NCBI RefSeq assembly: GCF_030823405.1
Contig: NZ_JAUSXC010000001.1
Coordinates: 1,905,001 to 1,969,000, forward strand
Reading direction: 5' to 3'
From: Chryseobacterium ginsenosidimutans
GTDB lineage: Bacteria; Bacteroidota; Bacteroidia; Flavobacteriales; Weeksellaceae
Length of the DNA stretch: 64,000 nucleotides
The translations under genes and the position numbers were made by a program. A model generated the notes under the pieces. That model searched no databases. It was not told where the DNA came from and saw only the letters and a program-made list of their open reading frames with translations. Positions 53,501 to 61,375 of this stretch are shown piece by piece (the first letter of the stretch is position 1; each line of letters starts with the position of its first letter).

Positions 53501-56500
53501 TAATATAGAATCTTTTTTCCCTGATAAGTTTAGAAATGTTGATAAAATTAAAGATTATGAAAAAAGAAAATCAATAGAAAGTGATAAAAAAGAGTTTGTA
53601 AGTTTCTATAAATATGCAGTTAGAATATACCAATTACGTTCTGATTTATTGACTGAACGAATCACTCAATCTGAATGTCTATCGAAATTTGAGACAATAT
53701 GCGGTAATATTGGAAACGATTATGAATTAAAATATCAGTACGGTTATCAGATAAATGATAGATTAACATTTCTATCAGGAAAGCTGGCAGAGATTGCTCT
53801 ATTTTTTAAAGAGAAAGCTGAACGGATTGATTTTATCATAAAATCTTTAGATAATCAAACAGATAAGTTAAAACTTAGATTTGAAGTTTTAAGCAAGACA
53901 ATCTTAATTGAAGACTTAATCAAAAACTCATTTAAAATTTTAGCTGAGTCAGATGAATTAATTAAGGATTCTGATTTATCAGCGAAAGAAGCTACGGATA
54001 ACTATATTAAGTGTTTACTTTTTAGCAGTAAGATTGATAACGCTTTCAGTCAATATTTTTTTGATGAGGCTATAAAAGCTACTTCAGAGATAGATTATGA
54101 AGCTTTTGCTCAAATATTATGTATTTATTATTTATCGGAAATAGGAATTACTAAACCTAACCCTCAATTGGCTTATCAATATGCACGTTTTGTTGAATAT
54201 TGTGATATAAAATTGGGTTCTTACGACAAAAAACACTTTCCATATAGAGAAGGACTCTTGGGACTTGCCAACATAGATATGCCTTCAATGTTTGCTACAA
54301 TTTGCAGATGGCATCATAGAAATGTTGTTAGAATTGGTGAAGAGATTACCTCTTTAATTAAAATAGCTGTTGAGAAAGGATATATTAACCATATTGTGGC
54401 AGGTTCAATGATCCTTTTAAAAACAAATTATAATTTTAAAGAATTGGAAAGTCTTTATAAGTTATTGATTCAGAAGTTTGACCAAACAGGCAATTCTGAA
54501 CTAAAAAGCAATTATATAGATTCAGAATATAAACATTTAAGACTAAATAAAGACAAACATTTTACCAGAAAAATTTATGATGAAATTAAATCTGGGAGAT
54601 TTATTGATAGCAATATTGTAAATGAAATTAAAAACTATATAGAATTTTTAGATACACTTGAAGACAAGAAAACTAAAACATATACAAATAATGGCTTCAA
54701 AAAGGAAGAATTTGCTCATAATATTGATTTGAACAAATTAGATTATACCTTAACAAAAGAAATAGAGAAAGCTATTGATCAAATTGTTTTAAATAATAAT
54801 GAGACTTATAATCATCGATGGACTATTGAAAATTTTTTAACAGACATTGTAAATAAATGCTCTCCAAATGAATACACTTTATTTTTATCAGTGCTAGTGG
54901 AGGTTGATGCAAGCTTAATAGATTTCCATTCTTTTGAGATAACTTTAAAAAAAGCCTTTACTCAATGGGACTACTATCCAGGAGTGAAAATTTGGAAGAA
55001 GGATAATTTCAATAATGTAATATCTACCAAACTTCAGCACTTTGATTATGGAAATACTTTAAATATTTGGTCACTTAGAGAGTTTGCCAGTTTGTTTAAT
55101 ATTGATAATATTCAATTAGCAGATGCTCTTGTAGGAATTTTACCTCAGAAAGTAGATTTATTAACTGACGAGTCAATTTACAGTTCCTTTGAATTGATTA
55201 AAAGTAAGCTGAACCCGGATGAAAACGAACAACTATTATCGTGGGTTTTAGAAAGATGGAACTCTAAAATTAAACCTGACGTTGCTGATGGTGTTTGGGC
55301 TGAAGATTTAACCGCTCCTGAAACCTCTGATGTAAACGTTGCAAATTTGTTAAGATTCATTCTCGGACATCCAGATAAGAAACTGCGTTGGAGGGCAATC
55401 CATTCTATTAGGAGATTAGCAAGTCTTAATAATGTAGAAATACTTAAAGTATTATTAGACAAACAAAATGAAAAGGACTGTTTTCCTTTTCAGAATAAGG
55501 ATTATATCTATTATTGGATGTCTGCTAAATTATATTTGTGGATTGCAATAGACAGAATCTCAATTGAAAATCCTGAAATACTAATTCCTTTTAAAGATAC
55601 TTTCTATAAAGAGCTAATATGTGAAGACTTACCTCACGTTTTAATCAAACATTATATCAAGAAATCTTGTTTAAATCTTTACAAATTCGATCAGTCTATA
55701 TTTACGGATATTGAATTGCAAAGTATTGAAGGTATTAACAAAAGTAAATTAGGTTATGTAGAAGAAAAACAATACAGTAGGCAACAACGAAGATATTCAA
55801 TTAAATCTGAACAAAAATGGAAGTTCCGCTTTGACTCTATCGATACTTTACCATATTGGTATAGCAGAATTGGAGATATTTTTAATTTATCGGAATATGA
55901 TGTTGCCGACATTGCAGATCAATTTATTTCTGAAAAATGGGGTTTTGTGGGTAAGCCTAATGATGATGATTATCTTCGAAGTCAACTTTATGATAGAGAT
56001 TGGTATTTAACAAGAAATGATCACGGGAGTAATCCGGAAATAGAAGATTTATCCACTTATTTTGAATACCATGCAATGTATTGTGCAGCAAATTTCTTTT
56101 TAGAGCACGAACCATTTTTGAAAACAGATTATTCTGATTATTGGGATAGCTGGGAAGGTTGGTTAAATTCGGAAGCAAACGCTTTCGACAACTTTTGGTT
56201 ATCAGATATAAGAACTGCTATTCCATTAAAGTTAGATTACTGGAAAAATAATGTAGAAAGTTTTGACTTACTTTGGAGAGATTCAATTCCGGAAGAATAT
56301 TTTGATGAAAATGTCGGTTTTTCAAAAGAAAATAAGAACGAATTTCTAAATGTGTATGGAGCTATCAAAAAATATACAGGAGAAAATCAAGAAACAATAA
56401 CTTTTACTTCGTGTTTAGTTTCAAATAGAGGTTCAGAAGCTCTATTGCGGGCCTTGCATACAACTAAGGATAGCTATGATTATTACCTTCCTCTTGAAAA

Positions 56501-57005
56501 AGATAGTGATAATGACGACTCTGAGATAGATGAAGTAGATTTTACATTTAAGGGATGGTTGAGGGAAAGTCGAAGTGAATATGATGGCCTTGATACTAAT
56601 GATTCATTGTTTTCTGATAGCTCTAAAGGATATTTTGTGTTAGGGGATATTGTAAATTCTTATTTTAATATAAAATACGATAACACTTATACAAAGGGAT
56701 ACTTTGAAGATAATGAAGTAAGTATATATGAAAATTGGAATGAAATAACGGATGACAATTATAGAAAATATAATACGGATACAGAGACTTCTGGTTGTTT
56801 TTTTAAAGTCAAAAGTGAATTTATTTTGAATTTCCTAAAACTTGAACAGAAATCTTTAATAATTCGGTGTATAGTCGATAGACAACTAGAGGAAAGAAAC
56901 TACAGAGAAAGAAATAGTGATAATACAAATCAAGTTAAACTTTATTTAATTAAATCAGATGGCACAGTTAAAACACTCAGAGGAAGAGATTATAAAATTG
57001 GGTGA
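50553..57005 (+). CDS. Giant AVAST-like STAND NTPase with N-terminal nuclease-like domain
   Basis: A 2150-residue protein. Residues 1-230 look like a Cap4/PD-(D/E)xK-type module: SSAGDDFHILWTIKKSLELL, GIDLTEYFGG, and Q84LKYS as the QxK part. The STAND core has Walker A GGAGIGKST near residue 317 and Walker B VFIIDAAD near 420, followed by VTSRS and FSFEETTLF (sensor and winged-helix region). Residues 650-2150 are long helical repeats suited to recognising a protein. This is the architecture of Avs2/Avs3-type antiphage sensors, which detect phage terminase and then cut DNA. The partner gene (229 residues) overlaps by 47 bases. Exact AVAST type is inference. Very AT-rich. Confidence 0.82.
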   Translation: MAKTISDADLSSAGDDFHILWTIKKSLELLNFNNQSLKAITIEGFEKNLSKTIDPSGEKFLGIDLTEYFGGSDFESADSITISQLKYSTRRVGENFTFSKLYEGKKSNSYDGSIIHRLATIFKTFIDQFGREKIIKKIKIKLISNRNINASHLKQIAQIQDYLVNNKRSISFNAVLNEFPDISKEPFSKLKKASGLNLNEFTDFIRLLDFEDCGTNSRQLLKFELINSIASASIKSQNQFNSLFQMIWSKMMPEKREERTLTFIDVVANFGFSSIENLFPVTQNFENNSNVIHREQLGDIISIIENNTSYFPICIHGGAGIGKSTITHQIKDSLPEYSECILFDCYGAGKYQNPEDKRHLHRNAILQLANELAKKIGTEFLLLQNESDDIFLKELIKRIRDGVDILRNRNPSAFLVFIIDAADNSVTAAKNNGEKSFIEDLVNIEIPNGCHIIVTSRSYRKESLNLPNKYTDVELKPFSFEETTLFTKKVFPRITSQEIAEFHKYSKGIPRVQFYSLNLKIQGISEIINYLKPNGKVVGDLILDKIEHAISRVGKDKKPLVEQFFKLLISLPRPVPIAYLSEIMKVEIDFLKDLSSDIWNGLILEDDLFSFRDEDFENYIGETYRTTLEELQEITKIFITKSETDEYAATNLGSLLFNAEYKQELVDIVLNRKLLLFPKDPIRNKEVYINRAKLALKISHDIQDNLTYFKLLFIVAEELKTDKALSNLLITYPDLVSRFGDEVSLSRLKLNSDEKPWAGAFHLKLAGIYSRKSETKEIALKHLKTAGEWLNWRRNKKDEDLNDYPISSLDIAYEVETVLRISGLHKAIRAINRWKPKEIRLSAGNYLVENLISFSTKENIGEWSQHQNFRTDVKIFIICKLFQYNHPINFDLNLIANYLLNILTKKTLKFNKRFQQLLVKFCGILTHHKINPKIILDILGFIIIKPLEEIPHFFNYSDKDEEIAMDITLAKETLILSLNNSEANIESFFPDKFRNVDKIKDYEKRKSIESDKKEFVSFYKYAVRIYQLRSDLLTERITQSECLSKFETICGNIGNDYELKYQYGYQINDRLTFLSGKLAEIALFFKEKAERIDFIIKSLDNQTDKLKLRFEVLSKTILIEDLIKNSFKILAESDELIKDSDLSAKEATDNYIKCLLFSSKIDNAFSQYFFDEAIKATSEIDYEAFAQILCIYYLSEIGITKPNPQLAYQYARFVEYCDIKLGSYDKKHFPYREGLLGLANIDMPSMFATICRWHHRNVVRIGEEITSLIKIAVEKGYINHIVAGSMILLKTNYNFKELESLYKLLIQKFDQTGNSELKSNYIDSEYKHLRLNKDKHFTRKIYDEIKSGRFIDSNIVNEIKNYIEFLDTLEDKKTKTYTNNGFKKEEFAHNIDLNKLDYTLTKEIEKAIDQIVLNNNETYNHRWTIENFLTDIVNKCSPNEYTLFLSVLVEVDASLIDFHSFEITLKKAFTQWDYYPGVKIWKKDNFNNVISTKLQHFDYGNTLNIWSLREFASLFNIDNIQLADALVGILPQKVDLLTDESIYSSFELIKSKLNPDENEQLLSWVLERWNSKIKPDVADGVWAEDLTAPETSDVNVANLLRFILGHPDKKLRWRAIHSIRRLASLNNVEILKVLLDKQNEKDCFPFQNKDYIYYWMSAKLYLWIAIDRISIENPEILIPFKDTFYKELICEDLPHVLIKHYIKKSCLNLYKFDQSIFTDIELQSIEGINKSKLGYVEEKQYSRQQRRYSIKSEQKWKFRFDSIDTLPYWYSRIGDIFNLSEYDVADIADQFISEKWGFVGKPNDDDYLRSQLYDRDWYLTRNDHGSNPEIEDLSTYFEYHAMYCAANFFLEHEPFLKTDYSDYWDSWEGWLNSEANAFDNFWLSDIRTAIPLKLDYWKNNVESFDLLWRDSIPEEYFDENVGFSKENKNEFLNVYGAIKKYTGENQETITFTSCLVSNRGSEALLRALHTTKDSYDYYLPLEKDSDNDDSEIDEVDFTFKGWLRESRSEYDGLDTNDSLFSDSSKGYFVLGDIVNSYFNIKYDNTYTKGYFEDNEVSIYENWNEITDDNYRKYNTDTETSGCFFKVKSEFILNFLKLEQKSLIIRCIVDRQLEERNYRERNSDNTNQVKLYLIKSDGTVKTLRGRDYKIG

Positions 57006-57648
57006 AAAATTAGTAAGAGAACTTGACTTGGAATATTCCACAAATACATTAGCAAGATGGATGTCTCATTATCTTGCTGAGTTAATGGGAAATATTGATA
57101 ACATTAAATCTGAAGAAGAAAAAACGATATTGCAACAGGAATGTTGTGATATTATACTAAAAGTTTGGTCCCAAAAAGAGAATCTACCAATTACAAAACC
57201 TTTAGATAATTTAAAACCTATTATAGAAATATTAGAGGTTTTAAAAGAACAAAAAGAAGTAAGCATATTACCACGTTGGCTTGAATACAATTCATTACCT
57301 CGTAATAACGAATGGGCCTCACTAGTTGATTTAGTTAAAAATAATTCTGAGCAAATCTTCAGCAAAGTTGTTCAAATGAATTTACACAAGGATATTTTAA
57401 GTAAAGATAAAGAATGGCTAAAGGAAAATAAAAGTTTTCTAAGTAGAGATGAGATAAACTTTCTTGAGCTTATTGACGTTATGAATAATAATGACTTTAG
57501 TAAAGGAGTAATTGATTTAAATGATTTTGAGATGTCAGATGATAATTCAAAGAGAATAAAATTTATGTTTGATGAATTAGAAAATTTAATAGATGAACAA
57601 AAAAAGGAACTCTTGAAGATAAAGAAGAACTACCTTAAAAATAAATAA
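56959..57648 (+). CDS. Small partner of the AVAST-like NTPase
   Basis: A 229-residue soluble helical protein (SEEEIIKLGEKLVRELDLEYS, NTLARWMSHYLAELMGNID, then a charged C-terminal coiled coil ELENLIDEQKKELLKIKKNYLKNK). It begins inside the end of the 2150-residue gene, in another frame, with a 47-base overlap, which implies close translational coupling. The layout, a giant STAND gene followed by a small gene, is like the two-gene AVAST type 3 (avs3a/avs3b); I could not check the sequence against it. Confidence 0.7.
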   Translation: MAQLKHSEEEIIKLGEKLVRELDLEYSTNTLARWMSHYLAELMGNIDNIKSEEEKTILQQECCDIILKVWSQKENLPITKPLDNLKPIIEILEVLKEQKEVSILPRWLEYNSLPRNNEWASLVDLVKNNSEQIFSKVVQMNLHKDILSKDKEWLKENKSFLSRDEINFLELIDVMNNNDFSKGVIDLNDFEMSDDNSKRIKFMFDELENLIDEQKKELLKIKKNYLKNK

Positions 57649-57827
57649 TTACTTTTTGTATTTTAAGGTGATTACTTCTTTCTTATATATTTTAAGAATA
57701 TTTTTTTATTTGATAATCTGAGATATATGATTGATTGAAACGAAAAATCCTAAATTTATTTGCAAAAACTAAAAAAAGGCATATATTTGCAGCAGTAAAA
57801 ACGACGATCTCTAGACTGTTTAAAAAA

Positions 57828-57846
57828 GTGACCTATTCGGTGACCT
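57828..57846. repeat. Direct GTGACCT pair next to the putative attachment site
   Basis: GTGACCT occurs at 57828-57834 and 57840-57846 with 5 bases between. Around it, GTTTAA (57818-57823) and TTAAAC (57848-57853) form outer inverted repeats. The position, about 60 bases inside the tRNA-like end, suits recombinase or excisionase binding sites; that is inference. Confidence 0.5.
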
Positions 57847-57900
57847 CTTAAACAAGAGAACAATATAAAGCTTATGGATAGGGCTTTTTTGAAAAAATAA

Positions 57901-57920
57901 CAAGTCCCGTCCGGATCGCA
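57901..57920 (+). other. Putative attR: displaced 3' end of a tRNA gene
   Basis: CAAGTCCCGTCCGGATCGCA reads as the 3' end of a tRNA: T-loop and T-stem (CAAGT-CCCGT), acceptor strand (CCGGATC) and discriminator G. The bases before it (AAAATAA) do not form the rest of a tRNA, so only the 3' piece is present. A terminator follows at once, as after a native tRNA gene. ICEs that insert into tRNA 3' ends leave just such a copy at the far end. It separates the AT-rich island from chromosome-like genes. The amino-acid identity of the tRNA is not clear. Confidence 0.65.
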
Positions 57921-57927
57921 TAACTTA

Positions 57928-57961
57928 AACCTCTTAAAACATTTGTTTTATGAGGTTTTTT
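57928..57961 (+). terminator. Intrinsic terminator after the tRNA-like fragment
   Basis: AACCTC (57928-57933) pairs with GAGGTT (57952-57957); the stem continues through AAAACA with TGTTTT and is followed by a T-run. It is probably the original terminator of the tRNA target gene. Confidence 0.75.
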
Positions 57962-58070
57962 ATTTTAATTATATCAAAATGGTATTACTTAATAAGTTAA
58001 ATCTAAAAGTCTGCAAATATTATGGAGAAATTCAGCAATATTTAAACTCAACAGGCTGCAAACAAACTTA

Positions 58071-58421
58071 TCAATTTCTTTTCTTAGAAATACCTTCTGC
58101 TACAAGCTGGTAAGATTTAGTAACGAGATCTTTAATTAATTCCCAAGAGACACTGCCGTTTAAGTCAACACTTATCCAGTGTTTTGGGCTCAGATTAAAC
58201 GGCTTGTCTATGCCTTCGTATTCCCTTAGCTCATCGATGCGCTTGGGATCGCATTTTAAGGTACAACGATCAAATTCATGAAGGTCAAACAGACAGAACA
58301 TCTTCTTTCCAACGTAGAATACTAGAATTGCGCGTGAATTCTTAAAGAATCCCTCGAATGGCATTCCTTCCTGGACATCAGGGAAGGACAAACAAAAATT
58401 TCTGAATTCTTCTACATTCAT
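58071..58421 (-). CDS. MmcQ/YjbR-family protein
   Basis: A 116-residue cytosolic protein with the YjbR fold signature: CLSFPDVQEGMPFEG, KMFCLFDLHEF, LKCDPKRIDELREYEGI and the conserved HWISVDLNGSVSWELIKDLVTKSYQLVAE. Such proteins are common single-copy chromosomal genes; biochemical role is unknown. The frame has two in-frame starts 1-2 codons upstream; I chose the ATG giving MNVEEFRNF. It ends near the putative ICE boundary, so this is the first chromosomal gene. Confidence 0.88.
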   Translation of the reverse strand: MNVEEFRNFCLSFPDVQEGMPFEGFFKNSRAILVFYVGKKMFCLFDLHEFDRCTLKCDPKRIDELREYEGIDKPFNLSPKHWISVDLNGSVSWELIKDLVTKSYQLVAEGISKKRN

Positions 58422-58484
58422 AAGCAATTATTAAACCCCAATGTAAGCATAAAAGCTATTAATCAAATGGATTATTATTAGCTT

Positions 58485-59216
58485 TTACCATGGTAACTCC
58501 TCGCCTGACTGAGAAAAAGTACCCGACGGTCCATTTTCATCCAGCAAGGCTAATGCCACGCCTGTTTTCGCACCGTCTTCTGATGTAAGCGGCGCCTGAT
58601 CTGATCCAATGGATGTTTTAACCCAACCCGGATTTGCTGTATTTACTTTTATTTTTGTTTCGCGAAGGGCATGCGCCAGAAAAACCGTGAACTGATTCAG
58701 AGCTGTTTTTGACGCACTGTAAGCGTAGGGTTTCAAGGCGTACAGCCAGTGAGATTCATCCAGATGGATACCAAAAGAACCGGAAATACTGCTGATATTT
58801 ACAATACGGCCGGTCTCGCTTTTCCTGATTACCGGCAGTAATGCCTGGGTCAGTTCGACAGTTCCAAAATAATTAATATCAAAAGTATCCCTAAGTATCT
58901 GCATCGGAACAGTTTCTGTGTTATTTCCGAACCATGCGCTGTCTAAAAATACGGCTGCATTATTAATGAGAATGTCCAACACGCCATACTCGTTTTCAAT
59001 GTAATTTTTAACGCTCTCTATGTCTGCCGGATTACTGATATCGAGCTTAATGTACGTTACGTCCAATGCCAGATCACGTAAAATAGCTTCCGCCTTTTTA
59101 CCTTCATTCTCGTTTCTTGCTCCTAATAAAACCTTGATATTCTGTTCTGCAAGCTGTTTCGCTGTTTCAAAACCGATGCCTTTATTCGCACCGGTTACTA
59201 ATGCTATCTTTGTCAT
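58485..59216 (-). CDS. Short-chain dehydrogenase/reductase (SDR)
   Basis: A 243-residue NAD(P)H-dependent oxidoreductase with the Rossmann motif T8GANKGIG15, the INNAAVF stretch, the catalytic SSISGS and Y-SASK (YAYSASKTALNQF), and NPGWVKTSIG after it. It is of the carbonyl-reductase-like classical SDR group. The frame is open 15 codons more upstream; the ATG at 59216 gives the canonical start MTKIALVTG and lies 25 bases after a TACCTTTG promoter box. The AraC gene just upstream may regulate it. Confidence 0.9.
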   Translation of the reverse strand: MTKIALVTGANKGIGFETAKQLAEQNIKVLLGARNENEGKKAEAILRDLALDVTYIKLDISNPADIESVKNYIENEYGVLDILINNAAVFLDSAWFGNNTETVPMQILRDTFDINYFGTVELTQALLPVIRKSETGRIVNISSISGSFGIHLDESHWLYALKPYAYSASKTALNQFTVFLAHALRETKIKVNTANPGWVKTSIGSDQAPLTSEDGAKTGVALALLDENGPSGTFSQSGEELPW

Positions 59217-59241
59217 GTTTGTAAATTTTTTAATTACAAGG

Positions 59242-59249
59242 CAAAGGTA
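59242..59249 (-). promoter_or_regulatory. -7 promoter box of the SDR gene
   Basis: On the minus strand TACCTTTG matches TAnnTTTG, 25 bases upstream of the ATG at 59216. No clear -33 TTG at the usual distance. Confidence 0.5.
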
Positions 59250-59336
59250 GAGCGCAATCAATGGCTGTTGTTGCGCGGATAAAACGGATGCTTACTAAAA
59301 TCAAACTTGTGCGTAACAGCTCTTAAAAAGGAGAAG

Positions 59337-60248
59337 TCAGTCTTTATGTAGATTTCGGTAATCAGTAGGAGAAGTCTTTGTGTGCTTTTTGAAAAATAAA
59401 TTAAAATGTGAGGGTTCCACAAAACCGAGTGCAGAGGAGATTTCGGCAATGTTCCAATGGGTTAGTTTTAATAAAATCTTAGCCTCCTGAACAATCCGTG
59501 CTGCGATGATTTCACTTACAGTTCTTCCTTTTGCCAATTTTACCTGTCTGTTCAAGTAGTTGGGGTGAAGAGATAAGCCGTCTGCAAAATCTTTTGGTGT
59601 TTTAAACTTAATCTCATTTTGAGGAGACTCTATAGGAAACTGTGATTCCAGTAACCGGATGAACGAACAGGCAATTACTTCGGTCGTATTATTTGTCTTT
59701 ACAAAGGAGCTCGCCGGAGCGAGTTTTTGAGCATTAAAAATAATTTCAAGCAGATAAGTGCGTTGAAGATTCTCCTTAAAGTCACTGTTGGATTGCCTCT
59801 CATCAAACATTTTAGTGTAAATATCCGTAAAATGTTTCGTTTGCTCATCCGTGAGCGAATAGATATTCTGCCTGCCAGGTTTATAAATCGGAAATTCCAG
59901 TAACCGATAACCGCTGTTTGCTTTTGTGATAAATTCCTCTCTAAAAAGACAGCTGATTCCGTTGAATCCCAAGCCGGCGGCATGTATACCGAAAGGAACT
60001 TTAGTGGTAGTAAAAAGTAAGGAGTTGCCTGAGATATCGATATTGCGATCTTCAAATTCAAGTTGATATTCCCCTTGTAATAAGGTAGCCGTATAAAATG
60101 TTTTCCGGTTATAATCAAATGAAAAGACCGAATCATCTGCTACACTCAGATCAAGTACATGAAAAGTAGCTGCATCATTTTGAATGGTATCTGATATTGC
60201 AGAGGATTTTTTCTGGGACATTGAAGAGGTAGTATCAGATATTTTCAT
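59337..60248 (-). CDS. AraC-family transcriptional regulator
   Basis: A 303-residue regulator with an N-terminal cupin-like sensor (residues 25-150) and a C-terminal double helix-turn-helix: FADGLSLHPNYLNRQVKLAKGRTVSEIIAARIVQEAKILLKLTHWNIAEISSALGFVEPSHFNLFFKKHTKTSPTDYR, the AraC/XylS signature. It precedes the SDR gene on the same strand (120-base gap), its likely target. Ligand unknown. Confidence 0.9.
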   Translation of the reverse strand: MKISDTTSSMSQKKSSAISDTIQNDAATFHVLDLSVADDSVFSFDYNRKTFYTATLLQGEYQLEFEDRNIDISGNSLLFTTTKVPFGIHAAGLGFNGISCLFREEFITKANSGYRLLEFPIYKPGRQNIYSLTDEQTKHFTDIYTKMFDERQSNSDFKENLQRTYLLEIIFNAQKLAPASSFVKTNNTTEVIACSFIRLLESQFPIESPQNEIKFKTPKDFADGLSLHPNYLNRQVKLAKGRTVSEIIAARIVQEAKILLKLTHWNIAEISSALGFVEPSHFNLFFKKHTKTSPTDYRNLHKD

Positions 60249-60393
60249 ATACTAATGTAGGAAAAAATTAATAGAAATTGATTGATCGTTTAAGAGTAAT
60301 AAGCATAAAAAATAAAAAATTCTTGTACCATTATTGATTACCGGTTATAGTAAATCAATTGATAGTATATATTGAGAAAGCTGTTATCGAAAG

Positions 60394-61320
60394 CTATAAT
60401 TGTAAAAATAAGCTTTCTGTTTTCAGTAATCTGTATTGATTGGGTGAGTATTTCGTAGCAGATTTAAAGTATTTCCCGAAATGAGAGTTGTCGTCAAAGC
60501 CTAATTCGTAAGATATTTCCGTGACTGATAGGGTTGAATGCAGCAGTAATCTCTCAGCCTCAAGTATAACTCTGTTTTTAATTACCTGACTTGCGGACAT
60601 ATCCAGCTTTTCTTTAACTAATACATTGAGGTAGTTAGCGGTGAGATTTAATTTTTCTGCATATTTTGAAGTGGTTTTTAGGTTTTTATAATGTTGATCT
60701 ACCAAAGTACTGAAATTTTCAACGATTTCTTTTTTATGATCAACAGATTTGTCAATGCAATCTTTTTTATTCGAATTTCGAATATATCTTAATACAAAAA
60801 CTTTGAGCAGCAGGCAGATAATTTCCTTTCGCAGCAGCTTGTTTTTAAGATATTCTTTTTGAAGTTCATCAAAGGTTTGAGAGAAGTCTTTGAGATTTTG
60901 GTCTGATAATAAAATATAGGGTGCAACATCATGAAGAGCCGTATCACTTTTAATCACTTTATTGCCTGTATACACGTAATTGTAAAAAGATTGTGTAAAC
61001 ATCAGGACATTTCCTTCGCTACATTTAAAATTCTTTAAGTGATACACCTGGTTATAATTAATGAAAAAAAACTTAAGTGGCTTTACGTCAAATTCCTGGT
61101 TGTCTATCACTATAGAACCTTCTGCATCTTTGAAAAGTAAAATGGTATAGAATTCATTTTTAAAACGAGAATCAGAATCAAACTGTAATTTTTCGGCAAA
61201 TTCACAGAACGACATTATAATCAATTCATCTTGCATACAAGAATGATTATTAAGTTTACTTAAGGTGAAAGATTGAATTTTATGATTCACGAGCTTAAAT
61301 TTTCTACTCAAATACAACAT
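60394..61320 (-). CDS. AraC-family transcriptional regulator
   Basis: A 308-residue regulator: AraC N-terminal sensor (EFYTILLFKDAEGSIVIDNQEFDVKPLKFFFINYNQVYHL) and C-terminal double HTH (YAEKLNLTANYLNVLVKEKLDMSASQVIKNRVILEAERLLLHSTLSVTEISYELGFDDNSHFGKYFKSATKYSPNQYR). The most distant in-frame start (61332) lies inside the hairpin at 61321-61355, so I prefer the ATG at 61320; 61236 (MQDELIIMSF) is another choice. Confidence 0.88.
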   Translation of the reverse strand: MLYLSRKFKLVNHKIQSFTLSKLNNHSCMQDELIIMSFCEFAEKLQFDSDSRFKNEFYTILLFKDAEGSIVIDNQEFDVKPLKFFFINYNQVYHLKNFKCSEGNVLMFTQSFYNYVYTGNKVIKSDTALHDVAPYILLSDQNLKDFSQTFDELQKEYLKNKLLRKEIICLLLKVFVLRYIRNSNKKDCIDKSVDHKKEIVENFSTLVDQHYKNLKTTSKYAEKLNLTANYLNVLVKEKLDMSASQVIKNRVILEAERLLLHSTLSVTEISYELGFDDNSHFGKYFKSATKYSPNQYRLLKTESLFLQL

Positions 61321-61355
61321 AAAAAATACCACAATACAGAATTGTGGTATTTTTT
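61321..61355. terminator. Bidirectional hairpin terminator
   Basis: AAAAAATACCACAAT (61321-61335) and ATTGTGGTATTTTTT (61341-61355) form a perfect 15-bp stem with a 5-base loop; T-runs stand on both strands. It ends the operon of the racemase-like gene. Confidence 0.85.
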
Positions 61356-61375
61356 TATATAAATAAACTGCTTTT

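Noticed and set aside
57840..57920. Complete tRNA gene ending at 57920
   Set aside because: Only the T-arm 3' side and acceptor strand are present; no anticodon arm or matching 5' acceptor strand lies upstream.
59699..60136. 145-codon minus-strand frame inside the AraC gene
   Set aside because: Shifted frame of a clear AraC regulator; no protein features.
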